Positions 43,118 through 52,814 are shown, counted from the stretch's first letter. The stretch: 64,000 nt of DNA from Ruminococcus sp. (GCA_018376535.1 JAHABC010000008.1:1-64000); one strand, 5' to 3'. The notes: a model not told the origin generated them from the sequence alone. Numbers and translations are program-made.

Positions 43118-44314
43118 CTAATCGATAAGTTTAAAGCCATCATTAATAAGTGCAGATTTAATACTGTCGATATGGCCATAGTTACGAGTTTCTAACATAA
43201 TTCTTAGATAGCAACCATTAATATCTGAACCCTCATTAGCACGTTCATGATGTATTGAGATTACATTACCACCCAAATCTGCAATAATTTGAGATACTCT
43301 CTTTAATTGACCTGGTTTGTCAAGAAGTTCAATATTTAGTAGGCAAGACCTTCCAGAACGTATTAGACCTCTTTTAATAACTCTTGAAAGTATAGTAACG
43401 TCTATATTACCACCCGATACTAAACATACTGTCTTTTGATTTTTAATAGGCAACTTATTAAACAACGCAGCTGCAACAGATACTGCTCCAGCACCCTCAG
43501 CTATTAACTTATGTTGTTCTATTAAAGTTAGTATGGCTGTAGATATCTCATCATCGGTAACAGTTACGATATCGTCTACATACTTAGCTACATACTTAAA
43601 AGTATTTTCACCAGGTTCTTTAACGGCGATACCGTCAGCGATAGTAGAAACGTTGTCAAGACATTCAATCTTGTTATCGTGGATAGAGTTGAACATACTA
43701 GGAGCTCCACTAGCTTGAACACCATAAACTTTAATCTTAGGATTTAAACTCTTAATAGCAAACGCTACACCAGATATTAAACCTCCACCACCAATTGGAA
43801 CGATTACGTTTTCAACGTCTGGTAAATCCTCAACTATTTCAAGACCTATAGTACCTTGACCAGCAATAACATTATCATCATCGAAAGGGTGAATAAATGT
43901 ATAACCTTTTTCATCTCTAAGTTGAAGTGCTTTAGCGTAAGCGTCATCGTAGACACCTTCTACTAAGCATACGTCTGCACCGTAGTTTTTAGTAGCCTCT
44001 ACTTTGGATATAGGTGCACCATCTGGTAGGCATATTAAAGATTTTATACCGTTCTTAGTAGCCGATAGTGCTACGCCTTGTGCATGGTTACCAGCTGAAC
44101 AAGCTATAACACCTCTAGCCTTTTCCTCATCGGATAGTTGAGAGATTTTATAACAAGCACCTCTTACCTTAAAAGAACCCGTTACTTGCAAGTTTTCAGG
44201 TTTTAGATATATTTCACATTCGGGATTTATTTTAGGTGCATGGATTAAATCAGTCTGTCTAATTACACTACCCAACACATATTTAGCATGATATATTTTA
44301 TCTAAAGTAAGCAT
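43118..44314 (-). CDS. ilvA: Threonine ammonia-lyase with ACT domain
   Basis: A PLP enzyme that converts threonine to 2-oxobutanoate. The PLP Lys lies in VTGSFKVRGA (about residue 48), the Gly-rich loop is VPIGGGGLISG, and an ACT domain fills about 325-398 (LLNIELLDKPGQLKRV), which gives allosteric control. The 398-residue, single-ACT form can be catabolic (TdcB-like) or biosynthetic (IlvA); the symbol is tentative. ATG 44314 follows AAAGGATT; promoter at 44340-44368. Confidence 0.92.
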   Translation of the reverse strand: MLTLDKIYHAKYVLGSVIRQTDLIHAPKINPECEIYLKPENLQVTGSFKVRGACYKISQLSDEEKARGVIACSAGNHAQGVALSATKNGIKSLICLPDGAPISKVEATKNYGADVCLVEGVYDDAYAKALQLRDEKGYTFIHPFDDDNVIAGQGTIGLEIVEDLPDVENVIVPIGGGGLISGVAFAIKSLNPKIKVYGVQASGAPSMFNSIHDNKIECLDNVSTIADGIAVKEPGENTFKYVAKYVDDIVTVTDDEISTAILTLIEQHKLIAEGAGAVSVAAALFNKLPIKNQKTVCLVSGGNIDVTILSRVIKRGLIRSGRSCLLNIELLDKPGQLKRVSQIIADLGGNVISIHHERANEGSDINGCYLRIMLETRNYGHIDSIKSALINDGFKLID

Positions 44315-44339
44315 TCTATCAAATCCTTTCTATTAGACT

Positions 44340-44368
44340 ATTATAACTCTAAAAGGAAAAAAAGTCAA
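44340..44368 (-). promoter_or_regulatory. Threonine deaminase promoter
   Basis: Minus strand TTGACT (44363-44368), 17 nt, TATAAT (44340-44345). Confidence 0.75.
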
Positions 44369-44452
44369 CTTGATTTTTAACACAATAGCAATTTTTTATT
44401 GAGAATTATTTTAATCTAACACGCATACACATATACAAAGGAGTGATATACT

Positions 44453-45208
44453 ATGTACACGGTATTTTTAAGTCCATCTACACAAGAGTTCAACCAGTAT
44501 GCCACCGAGGGCAACGAAGAACTATATATGAACCTTCTAGCCGATTTAATAGAACCCTATTTGCGTTCTAGTGGAATAAAATTCTCACGCAACGATAGAA
44601 ATAAACCAGTAGCCAACGCCATCGCAGATAGTAATTCAGGAAACTATGATATCCACTTGGCACTACATACCAATGCAGGTGCAGACGGTTTTGCTGGAAA
44701 ACTCCGTGGAATTGACATCTACTATGACCCAAACAGTGCAAATAGTAGAAGATTGGCTACTATAATAGCTAACAATCTACAAGAGATATACCCTCTAGTA
44801 GATAGATGCAGAGCATTACCTACAGACTATCTAGGCGAAGTACTTCAAACTAGAGCCGTAGCAGTACTTTGCGAATTGGGATACCATGACAACTTAGAAG
44901 ACGAACGTTGGCTAAAAGATAATCTAAACGATATAGCTAGAAACTTAGCACAATCCATTTGCGACTACTTTGGAATACCTCTAATTGAACCTATAAAAAC
45001 CTTTGAAGGTACTGTAGTTACTAATGGATATTCTAACTTAAACATTAGAAACTATCCATCTATAGAGTCCACAGTAATTGGCACTATTCCAAATAGTTCT
45101 GTAGTCACGGTATACGGCGTATATTATGCCTCCCCTGATGACGTTTGGTACGTTGTGGAATACAATGGAATAGTAGGATATTCCAATGCGTATTACATTG
45201 TAGTATAG
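44453..45208 (+). CDS. N-acetylmuramoyl-L-alanine amidase with SH3 domain
   Basis: A 251-residue protein with an Amidase_3 domain (about 1-175) and an SH3-type wall-binding domain (about 185-251, NGYSNLNIRNYPSIESTVIGTI). Zinc/catalytic residues visible are HTN in LALHTNAGADG and Glu in LCELGYHDN; the usual first zinc His of HGG is replaced by SPS in FLSPSTQE, as in a phage-like clostridial subgroup. No signal peptide, so release may need lysis or mother-cell death. ATG 44453 follows AAAGGAGTG. Confidence 0.85.
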   Translation: MYTVFLSPSTQEFNQYATEGNEELYMNLLADLIEPYLRSSGIKFSRNDRNKPVANAIADSNSGNYDIHLALHTNAGADGFAGKLRGIDIYYDPNSANSRRLATIIANNLQEIYPLVDRCRALPTDYLGEVLQTRAVAVLCELGYHDNLEDERWLKDNLNDIARNLAQSICDYFGIPLIEPIKTFEGTVVTNGYSNLNIRNYPSIESTVIGTIPNSSVVTVYGVYYASPDDVWYVVEYNGIVGYSNAYYIVV

Positions 45209-45212
45209 AAGA

Positions 45213-45244
45213 AAATCCCTTGCAAACTTTAGCAAGGGATTTAA
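45213..45244. terminator. Bidirectional terminator, amidase/beta-helix genes
   Basis: AAATCCCTTGC (45213-45223) pairs with GCAAGGGATTT (45232-45242), loop 8 nt, lying between two convergent stop codons. T-tracts are short on both sides. Confidence 0.75.
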
Positions 45245-45251
45245 TATAATA

Positions 45252-46379
45252 TTAATCTAAAACGGTAATACTGTCATCAGCGTAGGTATTTCCACTAGGA
45301 TATCTAACATTATCTTTAGCTGAGCAACCACAATCCCAACCTCTAAGAATGTACGCAGTTTGGTCATCAAAGTAACAAGTATTGCCATACACTTGATTAT
45401 CAAAGCCCCATTCTGATAAGATTATATGCACTTGAAAAGCATCTACTATTATAGAGTTTCCATCTTGATAGCAAGTATTATTTCTAACTATGCAACCGTT
45501 ACCGCTAATATCGACAAAACTGTCGGCATAATTTTCACCAGACATACCATCGCCATACATAATGCAATCTTCGATTAACGTTCCAGTAGTCTGTTCTTTT
45601 ACGTCAACGTGTTCAGCAGATATATTTTTAAAAGTGCAACGTTGAACGGTATTATAATCGCAACTATGATTATACTTAGTTTCCTCATAATAAGAGCCAA
45701 TATATACACCCTCGCCATACCCTTTAGATACCATACCTGTATCATGAATATAGCTATCCTTAATAGTGCAATAGGAACTGTTATCACGGAAGTGAACACC
45801 CTCCGAACCTATATTATACACTTCGCAGTTAGATATTACAGAATTATTAGAGTTATCTAAAACTATGCCTTTTTGTGCTGTAGATATTTTTAAATCTTTA
45901 ATAATCCAATAGTCGCCAGTAATATGCAAAGCGATATTATTAGCAGTATCTGTTCCCATGATTTCGGACATACTCTCAGGATTTTCACTTCTAACTATAA
46001 TAGGATTATCTTTAGAACCCTCACCATCTGAAGAAAAAGGTGTCCAGCCAGTATCGTCTTGATACTTTCCCTCTTTTAAGATAATCTCATCACCAGCCGA
46101 TGCAACTTTCAAAGCATCTTTGAGTTCTTGCACATTAGATACATATACTTTATTAGTAGAAGTATCCATACTATTTAAATCTTTGAACATATCGTGTTTA
46201 ATTTGAAGTAAGTCTAAAATATCGGTAGAGCCGTCAGCATTGACATCACATTCCAGAGTATTTATTCCTAAGAGTTTAGTTTTAGTGTATAGAATATCCT
46301 CTTGTTGATAAGCTCCAACTACTAAAGATAATGCCATAGTTAAGCCTACAGAGAGTGGCAATATTACAAACTTTTTCAT
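45252..46379 (-). CDS. Secreted right-handed beta-helix protein with dockerin-like repeat
   Basis: A 375-residue protein with an N-terminal signal-like segment (about 2-23), then one calcium-binding dockerin-type repeat (DVNADGSTDILDLLQIKHDMF, about 45-65), then parallel beta-helix coils (about 80-375) opening with VSNVQELKDALKVASAGDEIILKEGKY and KDNPIIVRSE. The helix resembles polysaccharide lyases of the PL6/pectate type. Catalytic residues cannot be fixed by eye. A single N-terminal dockerin repeat is unusual; normal dockerins have two. ATG follows AAGGAG. Confidence 0.75.
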   Translation of the reverse strand: MKKFVILPLSVGLTMALSLVVGAYQQEDILYTKTKLLGINTLECDVNADGSTDILDLLQIKHDMFKDLNSMDTSTNKVYVSNVQELKDALKVASAGDEIILKEGKYQDDTGWTPFSSDGEGSKDNPIIVRSENPESMSEIMGTDTANNIALHITGDYWIIKDLKISTAQKGIVLDNSNNSVISNCEVYNIGSEGVHFRDNSSYCTIKDSYIHDTGMVSKGYGEGVYIGSYYEETKYNHSCDYNTVQRCTFKNISAEHVDVKEQTTGTLIEDCIMYGDGMSGENYADSFVDISGNGCIVRNNTCYQDGNSIIVDAFQVHIILSEWGFDNQVYGNTCYFDDQTAYILRGWDCGCSAKDNVRYPSGNTYADDSITVLD

Positions 46380-46464
46380 TAAAATTTAACTCCTTAGCGT
46401 TAGTATTTATGATATTTTTAATTATACCATCAACATAACAATATTGTCAATCCAAAATTTTACA

Positions 46465-47346
46465 TTATAGAGCATTAACAGTACCTTTTATGCTTATCTT
46501 GGTAATACCTGAATTTACTGTTATAACACCAGTAAGTTGGTCTTGAACGAACGTTGCAGATGGTACTGTAATACTAGTAGTAGCAGTTTCTCCACTTGGA
46601 AGAATAAAAGTACCATTGGTGTAACTGTATTCAGTATCTGGTATAGCTACACCATTGAGAGTAACAGATATATCTGTAGGTGCAGGATTAAACACATCAG
46701 TGAATACTACATTAGTAGCGTCCAAGTTGCCGTAGTTGTAGATAGTAAAATCGTAAGTTAAGGTATCGCCGTTGTTAATAACCGATGGTGACATAGTTTT
46801 TACTATAGTAACATTAGCATAATCTTCCACGGATATGGTACTATTTGCAGATATCTCTGTTAGATTATCAGCAGTAGCAGTAACGGTATTTACTATACTA
46901 GAACCCTTATCTAATGGAGCATTTTTATTTACAGTAGTACTATACAATATTTCAGCTATAGCATTAGGTTCTAAAGTTGGGAATGAGAATACTATTCTAT
47001 CCTCCAATGTTCTCACCACAAGAGTATCTGTAACGTCCACGCCGTTTATTCTTAATGATGCGTAATCTTTATAGTCTAGTGGAGTTACATCTACAGATGG
47101 ATTTCCAACTTGATACGTTCCAAGATTATCTGTAATAGAAACGTTGTTCAAAGGAGCGTTTCCGTTGTTAGTCAATATAATTTGATAGGTCACATTATCG
47201 TTTGCAGTATAGCGTTCTGGAATAGCATACTTTTCCAAAGAAGTAGTTCCTTGAAGTACACTACTAGCAATGTTAGATGTTGCACTTCCAGTAAGATTTC
47301 CATAGTTATACGTCAATGATGCTTGGTTGTTAATAATAGTCGCCAT
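46465..47346 (-). CDS. DUF11-repeat surface-type protein
   Basis: A 293-residue, beta-rich protein with two DUF11-like repeats (TYQIILTNNGNAPLNNVSITDNLG near 50-75 and TYDFTIYNYGNLDATNVVFTDVF near 195-220), rich in Asn, Thr, Ser and Val and with no Cys seen. There is no signal peptide, anchor or sorting motif. Such proteins occur in clostridia and may coat spores or be exported by another route; no function can be stated. ATG follows TAGGTGG. Confidence 0.7.
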   Translation of the reverse strand: MATIINNQASLTYNYGNLTGSATSNIASSVLQGTTSLEKYAIPERYTANDNVTYQIILTNNGNAPLNNVSITDNLGTYQVGNPSVDVTPLDYKDYASLRINGVDVTDTLVVRTLEDRIVFSFPTLEPNAIAEILYSTTVNKNAPLDKGSSIVNTVTATADNLTEISANSTISVEDYANVTIVKTMSPSVINNGDTLTYDFTIYNYGNLDATNVVFTDVFNPAPTDISVTLNGVAIPDTEYSYTNGTFILPSGETATTSITVPSATFVQDQLTGVITVNSGITKISIKGTVNAL

Positions 47347-47440
47347 AGATACACCACCTAATAAAAAATATCTAATATACTAAACATTTAGATTAGTACA
47401 CTCTACATATTATGATTTTTTTCATCAAAAGGTTACAAAA

Positions 47441-47471
47441 AGACAGAATAGAATATACTTCCATTCTGTCT
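47441..47471 (-). terminator. Terminator after the deacetylase
   Basis: AGACAGAAT (47441-47449) pairs with ATTCTGTCT (47463-47471); on the minus strand a T-run follows. Confidence 0.8.
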
Positions 47472-47490
47472 ATTTAGATATTAAACTATA

Positions 47491-48588
47491 CTATTGAGCA
47501 TCTAAAGTGTTAACAGGTTCTTCACTTTGATAGCTTTCAGTAGTTGGAACAGTTTCGCTAGTATCGATAGTATCAGAAGTTTCCACTGGAGCAGTAGTCA
47601 CTTCGGAAGTATCTTCAACGGTTTCGAATTGATAAGGTTTAACAGTACCATCTAACTTGTCAAAGCGATATCCTTGGTCTTTAAGTTGGGAAATAATATC
47701 AGGTAAAGTTTGTAGTATAAAACTTTGAGCCTTAGTATCGTGCATCAATAGAACGCCCTTATCATGAGCAGACGCCTCACCTACTGCTTTAGATATCATA
47801 CCAGCGATACTATAGTTATCACAACCACCATCGTAGGCGTTCCAGTCGTGATATACAAAGCCACGATAGTTCATTTCAGTTAAAAGGTCTGTTCTAATAT
47901 CGTTGCTGTATTTAGCGTTACTACCCCCAGGAAGTCTAAATATGTGACTTCTTTCGCCAGTGGCTTCAATGATAATATCGTCCATCTTGTGATAATCTTC
48001 AACATAGTTAGCAACCGATGAGTATATTAAATCATAATCATGACTATAGGTGTGTACTGCAACTGCATGACCACGGTCATAGATTTCTTTAATACTACTA
48101 ACAAGTTGGTCGTGGTCAAGATATTGTGCAGTAACAAAGAAAGTTGCTTTTACATTATACTTATCCAAAAGGTCAAGAAGTTCAGGTGTACCCGACCAAG
48201 GGCCATCATCGAAAGTCATATACACAACTTTATCTCCAGCAACGTCCTCTTTAAAAGGAAGCTTTTCCACGGTCATATCTGGGTACAAATATCCAACTGG
48301 AGTTGGTAACTCAGCAGGAGTAGTAGTCGCCTCAGTAGTAGTAGTAGTAGCTTCAGTAGTGGTAGTACTTTCGGAAGTAGTTTCCTCAGTAGATACAGAA
48401 CTTTCATTTTGAGTATAATTTGCATCATTTTGGGATATACTCTTAAAAGCGAAAACGTCATTTTGTTCTAATAGGACAGTACACACAACACCACCATCAA
48501 ACCCTATTAGAAATACTACTATCATAATTAAGATAGTTCTAATGCTAACTTTTTTCTTTTTGTCATCTTTTTTTCCTTCTTTGTTCAT
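47491..48588 (-). CDS. Membrane-anchored polysaccharide deacetylase (NodB family)
   Basis: A 365-residue protein: an N-terminal membrane helix (about 16-38), a Thr/Glu/Ser-rich linker (about 65-95), a NodB domain (about 110-310) and a second Thr-rich tail. Catalytic motifs are intact: TFDDGP, HTYSHDYD (metal His pair), FRLPGGS and LLMHD. It probably removes acetyl groups from peptidoglycan or a surface glycan. The ATG has no close ribosome site but overlaps the stop of a 13-codon leader frame with a perfect GGAGGTG (48585-48626). Confidence 0.9.
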   Translation of the reverse strand: MNKEGKKDDKKKKVSIRTILIMIVVFLIGFDGGVVCTVLLEQNDVFAFKSISQNDANYTQNESSVSTEETTSESTTTTEATTTTTEATTTPAELPTPVGYLYPDMTVEKLPFKEDVAGDKVVYMTFDDGPWSGTPELLDLLDKYNVKATFFVTAQYLDHDQLVSSIKEIYDRGHAVAVHTYSHDYDLIYSSVANYVEDYHKMDDIIIEATGERSHIFRLPGGSNAKYSNDIRTDLLTEMNYRGFVYHDWNAYDGGCDNYSIAGMISKAVGEASAHDKGVLLMHDTKAQSFILQTLPDIISQLKDQGYRFDKLDGTVKPYQFETVEDTSEVTTAPVETSDTIDTSETVPTTESYQSEEPVNTLDAQ

Positions 48589-48626
48589 TTTTTTATTGAG
48601 TACATATCTATGTTAATGTACTTCAA
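48585..48626 (-). CDS. Candidate 13-residue leader peptide coupled to the deacetylase
   Basis: TTG at 48626 lies 6 nt after GGAGG and reads MKYINIDMYSIKK before TGA; the stop overlaps the deacetylase ATG (ATGA). Since the deacetylase has no ribosome site of its own, this frame probably delivers ribosomes by coupling. A GTACAT/ATGTAC hairpin lies within it. Confidence 0.5.
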   Translation of the reverse strand: MKYINIDMYSIKK

Positions 48627-48652
48627 TAGTCACCTCCAAAAAAATAATAATA

Positions 48653-49054
48653 TTAAATCAACGAACTTCTAAAAAGTTGGAAAATATCGGGATTAGTTTT
48701 TCTAATAGCTATAGGTTTAAAATCGTTATTGACAAAGCAATGAACACTTTCGCCAATAGCACAAAGTTCACCAGTACCCGAATTTCTAACTTCATAAGAT
48801 AGTTTTATCTTAACGTTAGAAAGTTCGATTAATTTTGTAGTGATATTAAAAGTATCGCCAAATTTAAGTGGCTTAATGTATTCAGCATTAACAGATATAA
48901 CTGGTAACATTATTCCAATACTTTCAAGATTATCATAAGCTAGACCATGTTGTTCTAGCCAACTCAAACGAGCTTCTTCCATGTATCTAATGTAGTTGCT
49001 ATGATGTACTATACCCATTCTGTCGGTTTCATAATATGCGACTTTTCTTTCCAT
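48653..49054 (-). CDS. Acyl-CoA thioesterase, 4HBT/YbgC family
   Basis: A 133-residue hotdog-fold protein. The signature VAYYETDRMGIVHHSNYIRYMEEAR contains the catalytic Asp and His region. It hydrolyses acyl-CoA, but the chain is unknown. I chose ATG 49054 after GGAGG; an in-frame ATG at 49069 precedes that site. It lies 22 nt downstream of the transglutaminase gene and may share its transcript. Confidence 0.88.
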   Translation of the reverse strand: MERKVAYYETDRMGIVHHSNYIRYMEEARLSWLEQHGLAYDNLESIGIMLPVISVNAEYIKPLKFGDTFNITTKLIELSNVKIKLSYEVRNSGTGELCAIGESVHCFVNNDFKPIAIRKTNPDIFQLFRSSLI

Positions 49055-49075
49055 AAAAATTTCCTCCATGAACTT

Positions 49076-51616
49076 TTATACTAAACATAAAATATACTTA
49101 ATGATTAATCTATCTACTTTAGAACTCTTTTCATATATAGTATTAGCTAAATTAGATGCAAATTCGCTAACCGTAGATTTTTCTTCAACAGATACTTCCA
49201 AATTGCTCAATTCAGACTTTAAGACTATATCCATAACCACGTCAAAGTTTTGAACGTAATCTAGTTCACTAGATACTTTTTCTACAAACTGCATATATTG
49301 AGTAGTATCATCAAGATTAAATCCCAAATATTTCAGTAATAGCATAATATACCTATAACTTTCCAATATGGATTTTTTACAATCCTTACTTGAAATAGCA
49401 TCATTTCTTTTATTTAAGATGTAGTTTCTGCGAAGTATAACAATCCAAATGGATAAAGCTACCAACAAGATTACTATAATAACATTCTTAATCTTTTTAA
49501 GAGTTTCTTTAGTTAAAGTATTCTTGTGGCTTGTAGAGTTATCGTTAGTAGTAGTAGTAACTTGATTATTTTCCTCAGGTGATGTAGTAACATCTTGAGG
49601 TGTTTCAGTAACTGGAGCTACTTGAGTATCCATAAGTTGAGTATCCGTATCCAAAGGTTGAGTATTAGGCAAATCTTCTTTAGGAGCATCTGGCATATCT
49701 TTAAAGTCTGCCATAGTAGGATTTCCGTTAAAACCTGGAGTAAAATCCACACAAACCCAACCGAAGTTATCGAAATATATTTCTGTCCAAGCATGAGCGA
49801 CCTCATCTGTTACGGATAGATTATACATATCACCATCGAAATCGCTACTAGAAATTTCATTTTTAGATATATAATAGCCCTCAACATATCTAGCAGGGAT
49901 ATCCAACATTCTGCACAAGATAGTTCCAGCAGATGCAAAATGGCTACAATAACCTTTTTTGTTATTCAAAAAATGCAATACAAAATCTTCATTCACTGGA
50001 GTTCTCCCTGGAGATAGAGTATATTCGTAGTTAGAACACAAGAAGTTTTTAATATAATCTATTTTGGTATATAAATCTGCACTAGATTTAAAACTATCGA
50101 AATCCAAACTTTGAGTATCTAAATAGTTTTCAAATATAGATAGTACCTCTTGCATACTTGCAGAGTCCTCAACTTGTAGATAGTTTTCGTCAACAAAACT
50201 TCTATAAGAAGTATTATCAAAACTTGTCAATTCAGAAAAACGATTCAAAATAATATCTTTTAAAGATACATCTAATACGTTATAAGAGTACTCTGTAGTA
50301 TCACTAGATTTAATAGTAGTATCATTAACATAAGAAAAAGAACTATCAACATTAGAGTAGTAAGGAACTAAAGTAGTCTTAGATTTTCTAATAGGTTTAA
50401 TAGTCATATCGAAGTTTAGCAACTTATCCAATTGTAGATAAGGCACACTTTGAGGATATATATTATTATCTTTAAAGGCATCGAATATTGGAGATTTAAA
50501 CACTTTACTATCCAACCTATCCCAACTTTGACCAGTATACGTTGAACCAACATATCCTTTTAGGTAAATATCATTAGATGGAATAATTGTAGATTGTAAT
50601 AGTAATCTTTCATCGCCAGTAAACTTAACGGTATCTTTTTGTCCAAGAGTTCCATTAAAGTGATTTCCATTAGAAGATAACATTTCACCTAATCGTGATA
50701 GCGAATAAGAAGAACTATCAAGGGAGAAGTCAGTAACGGTATCTTTGATATTGTTACGCAGATTGTTAATCTTTTCGGAACGTTCATAGCCAAATGCAGA
50801 TACCAAACTACTAGATAGCATTGCACATACTATACACATAACTATTGATGATATTCCAATCTTTTCGGATATCTTAAAGTTACAATCTGACTTTGCATAG
50901 AATGAGTTACCAACTCTAACAAATCCAGCAGACTTATTTTTAGTACTCTTTTTGCACCCAGATAGAGCCATACTTAATAGGGCTATCCAATAGCACACCA
51001 ACATGAAAAACGCTACATAGTTAGGAACTAATCCAAAATAAAGACCACACTCCACAAATGGAAAAGTTATAGCAAAACCAATAACACACGAACTTATTTT
51101 AATAGTAAATAAGCATATCAATATAGTAAGTATAAATATGCAGAATATCAAGAATAGTGTAGCATGGGCATTGGTATCCACGTTGTCTGGAAGTGGATAG
51201 TATTTAATCCAAACACCACTATCATGTACACCAGTAGAAATACAGTTAGAAACTACTTTAAATCCAAGAATAAACTCAGCTAGATAATCATAAAAGAAGT
51301 ATAAAAACATAAACAGTAACGGAAACATAGCTACCATAAACTTATCTGGAAGCAGAGTAATCATGGAAAAAATTCCAAAGAACAGTAAAGTAAACGCTAC
51401 AAGTTGAGTATAGTTAGCACCCACATTGAATATGGATATAAATGAAAATATACTGCCAAACAATCCAAAAAGAGTAATTACCAATAGTAACACAACGTTG
51501 GTTAGACTTCTTTTTTTGCTATAAGATACTTTTATAGAATTTTCTATATACAAACCACTTTCCAAGGAACTCTGTTCACTTTTAGATGGTTTTCTTTTAA
51601 AAAGTTTACTAATCAT
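49076..51616 (-). CDS. Membrane transglutaminase-like protein (TgpA/DUF3488 type)
   Basis: An 846-residue protein: a block of six or so N-terminal membrane helices (about 35-260), an extracellular region with a transglutaminase core (about 500-640), a Thr/Pro/Gln-rich stretch, one more helix (about 700) and a cytoplasmic tail. The triad is visible in KKGYCSHFASAG (Cys), AHAWTEIYFDNFGW (His) and VCVDFTPGF (Asp). ATG 51616 follows AAGGTGG; longer frames overlap the DUF58 gene. Third gene of the MoxR-DUF58-transglutaminase operon, a widespread trio of unproven function. Confidence 0.88.
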   Translation of the reverse strand: MISKLFKRKPSKSEQSSLESGLYIENSIKVSYSKKRSLTNVVLLLVITLFGLFGSIFSFISIFNVGANYTQLVAFTLLFFGIFSMITLLPDKFMVAMFPLLFMFLYFFYDYLAEFILGFKVVSNCISTGVHDSGVWIKYYPLPDNVDTNAHATLFLIFCIFILTILICLFTIKISSCVIGFAITFPFVECGLYFGLVPNYVAFFMLVCYWIALLSMALSGCKKSTKNKSAGFVRVGNSFYAKSDCNFKISEKIGISSIVMCIVCAMLSSSLVSAFGYERSEKINNLRNNIKDTVTDFSLDSSSYSLSRLGEMLSSNGNHFNGTLGQKDTVKFTGDERLLLQSTIIPSNDIYLKGYVGSTYTGQSWDRLDSKVFKSPIFDAFKDNNIYPQSVPYLQLDKLLNFDMTIKPIRKSKTTLVPYYSNVDSSFSYVNDTTIKSSDTTEYSYNVLDVSLKDIILNRFSELTSFDNTSYRSFVDENYLQVEDSASMQEVLSIFENYLDTQSLDFDSFKSSADLYTKIDYIKNFLCSNYEYTLSPGRTPVNEDFVLHFLNNKKGYCSHFASAGTILCRMLDIPARYVEGYYISKNEISSSDFDGDMYNLSVTDEVAHAWTEIYFDNFGWVCVDFTPGFNGNPTMADFKDMPDAPKEDLPNTQPLDTDTQLMDTQVAPVTETPQDVTTSPEENNQVTTTTNDNSTSHKNTLTKETLKKIKNVIIVILLVALSIWIVILRRNYILNKRNDAISSKDCKKSILESYRYIMLLLKYLGFNLDDTTQYMQFVEKVSSELDYVQNFDVVMDIVLKSELSNLEVSVEEKSTVSEFASNLANTIYEKSSKVDRLIIKYILCLV

Positions 51617-51629
51617 AAAGAACACCACC

Positions 51630-52814
51630 TTAAATAATGAACTCGCCAATACATTCGCAGATTTTTCCTTCCACCACTTGAAGTACTTGAATACCATCAT
51701 AAGTAAGGAACTTTTTATCTACTGGATTGTTAGATACATATAATACCGTCTTTTTAGTAGAGTTAAAATCTTCCAATAGCGATAATGTATCTATATTCAA
51801 CACATTTGTGACGTATATTATATGCGAATACTGTTGATAATCGCTCATAGCTTGAAAATATTTAAAAGCATACGTTTCCGATAAGTTTGGTATTCCATTA
51901 CGAACCAACTTACCTACTATAGTATAGGTTTCCTCATTGTTAGATACGTTTTCAATTGACATTTCATCGTTAGTATATATAGCAATCCTATGAGGAACTT
52001 CATGATAGTTCAACTGTTGCGATACAGATAGTACGATTTCAGTAATAGTATCCATGTTACTTATAGAGTTAGTACCCTGTAAGCTTACAATTTCAGGAAG
52101 TATAACTATAGCGTTAGATATAGGCAAACTATACTCTTTAACATAGACTTCCTCATTTTTAGAAGATAGTTTCCAATGCACTCTGTTTAACTTGTCGCCA
52201 TCATGATACTGTCTAATGTCGAAAATTTCGGAGCAATCATCACCCGATTTAGTTTTAGAAAACACATCACTTTCTAAAACTTCCGTGGATACGTTTTCTA
52301 CTACAATAGGAATATCATAGAGTTTAGGCATAACCAACACCGAACATTCTTGTTGATGCCTTTTTCTAAGACAGAACAGTTTCAAGTTATCATACACCTT
52401 AGTTTGAAACAGTTTGATATTAACCACACCACAATACTTAGAAGTTATATCGAAACATATAGTATTGCTTTGCTTAGGTGCAGATGGTATAGTAATAGTC
52501 ATCTTGTGAGGTTTAGCATCTAAGGAGTTAAAATACTCAAAAATCATGACCACGTTTGCAATCGGAATGTACGAACTGTTCTTTACAGTAACTTCCAAAG
52601 TTATAGGAACATCTTTTTGAATGTTCTTACTTAAAGTTTTAAACTTAAAAGATATACTTTTTCTAGCTACAATGCACATAATCAATGAACTTACCACTAT
52701 CAATATTGAAAATATAAGTAGTATTAAAGATAGCTTATCTAAATATAGTATAAAAAAGACTATCAATATAAATACTACTAATATATACATTAATCTATTT
52801 ATAGTCATAAGCAT
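51630..52814 (-). CDS. DUF58 domain protein
   Basis: A 394-residue protein with two N-terminal membrane helices (about 8-48) and a DUF58 domain marked by DIRQYHDGDKLNRVHWKLSSKNEEVYVKEY (about 205-235). These partner with MoxR AAA ATPases and transglutaminase-type proteins. Its ATG overlaps the moxR stop (TAATG), so it is translationally coupled. Confidence 0.9.
   Translation of the reverse strand: MLMTINRLMYILVVFILIVFFILYLDKLSLILLIFSILIVVSSLIMCIVARKSISFKFKTLSKNIQKDVPITLEVTVKNSSYIPIANVVMIFEYFNSLDAKPHKMTITIPSAPKQSNTICFDITSKYCGVVNIKLFQTKVYDNLKLFCLRKRHQQECSVLVMPKLYDIPIVVENVSTEVLESDVFSKTKSGDDCSEIFDIRQYHDGDKLNRVHWKLSSKNEEVYVKEYSLPISNAIVILPEIVSLQGTNSISNMDTITEIVLSVSQQLNYHEVPHRIAIYTNDEMSIENVSNNEETYTIVGKLVRNGIPNLSETYAFKYFQAMSDYQQYSHIIYVTNVLNIDTLSLLEDFNSTKKTVLYVSNNPVDKKFLTYDGIQVLQVVEGKICECIGEFII

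Noticed and set aside
48273..48461. Leu-rich minus-strand frame in the deacetylase linker
   Set aside because: A frame-shifted reading of the Thr-rich repeat codons; no ribosome site.
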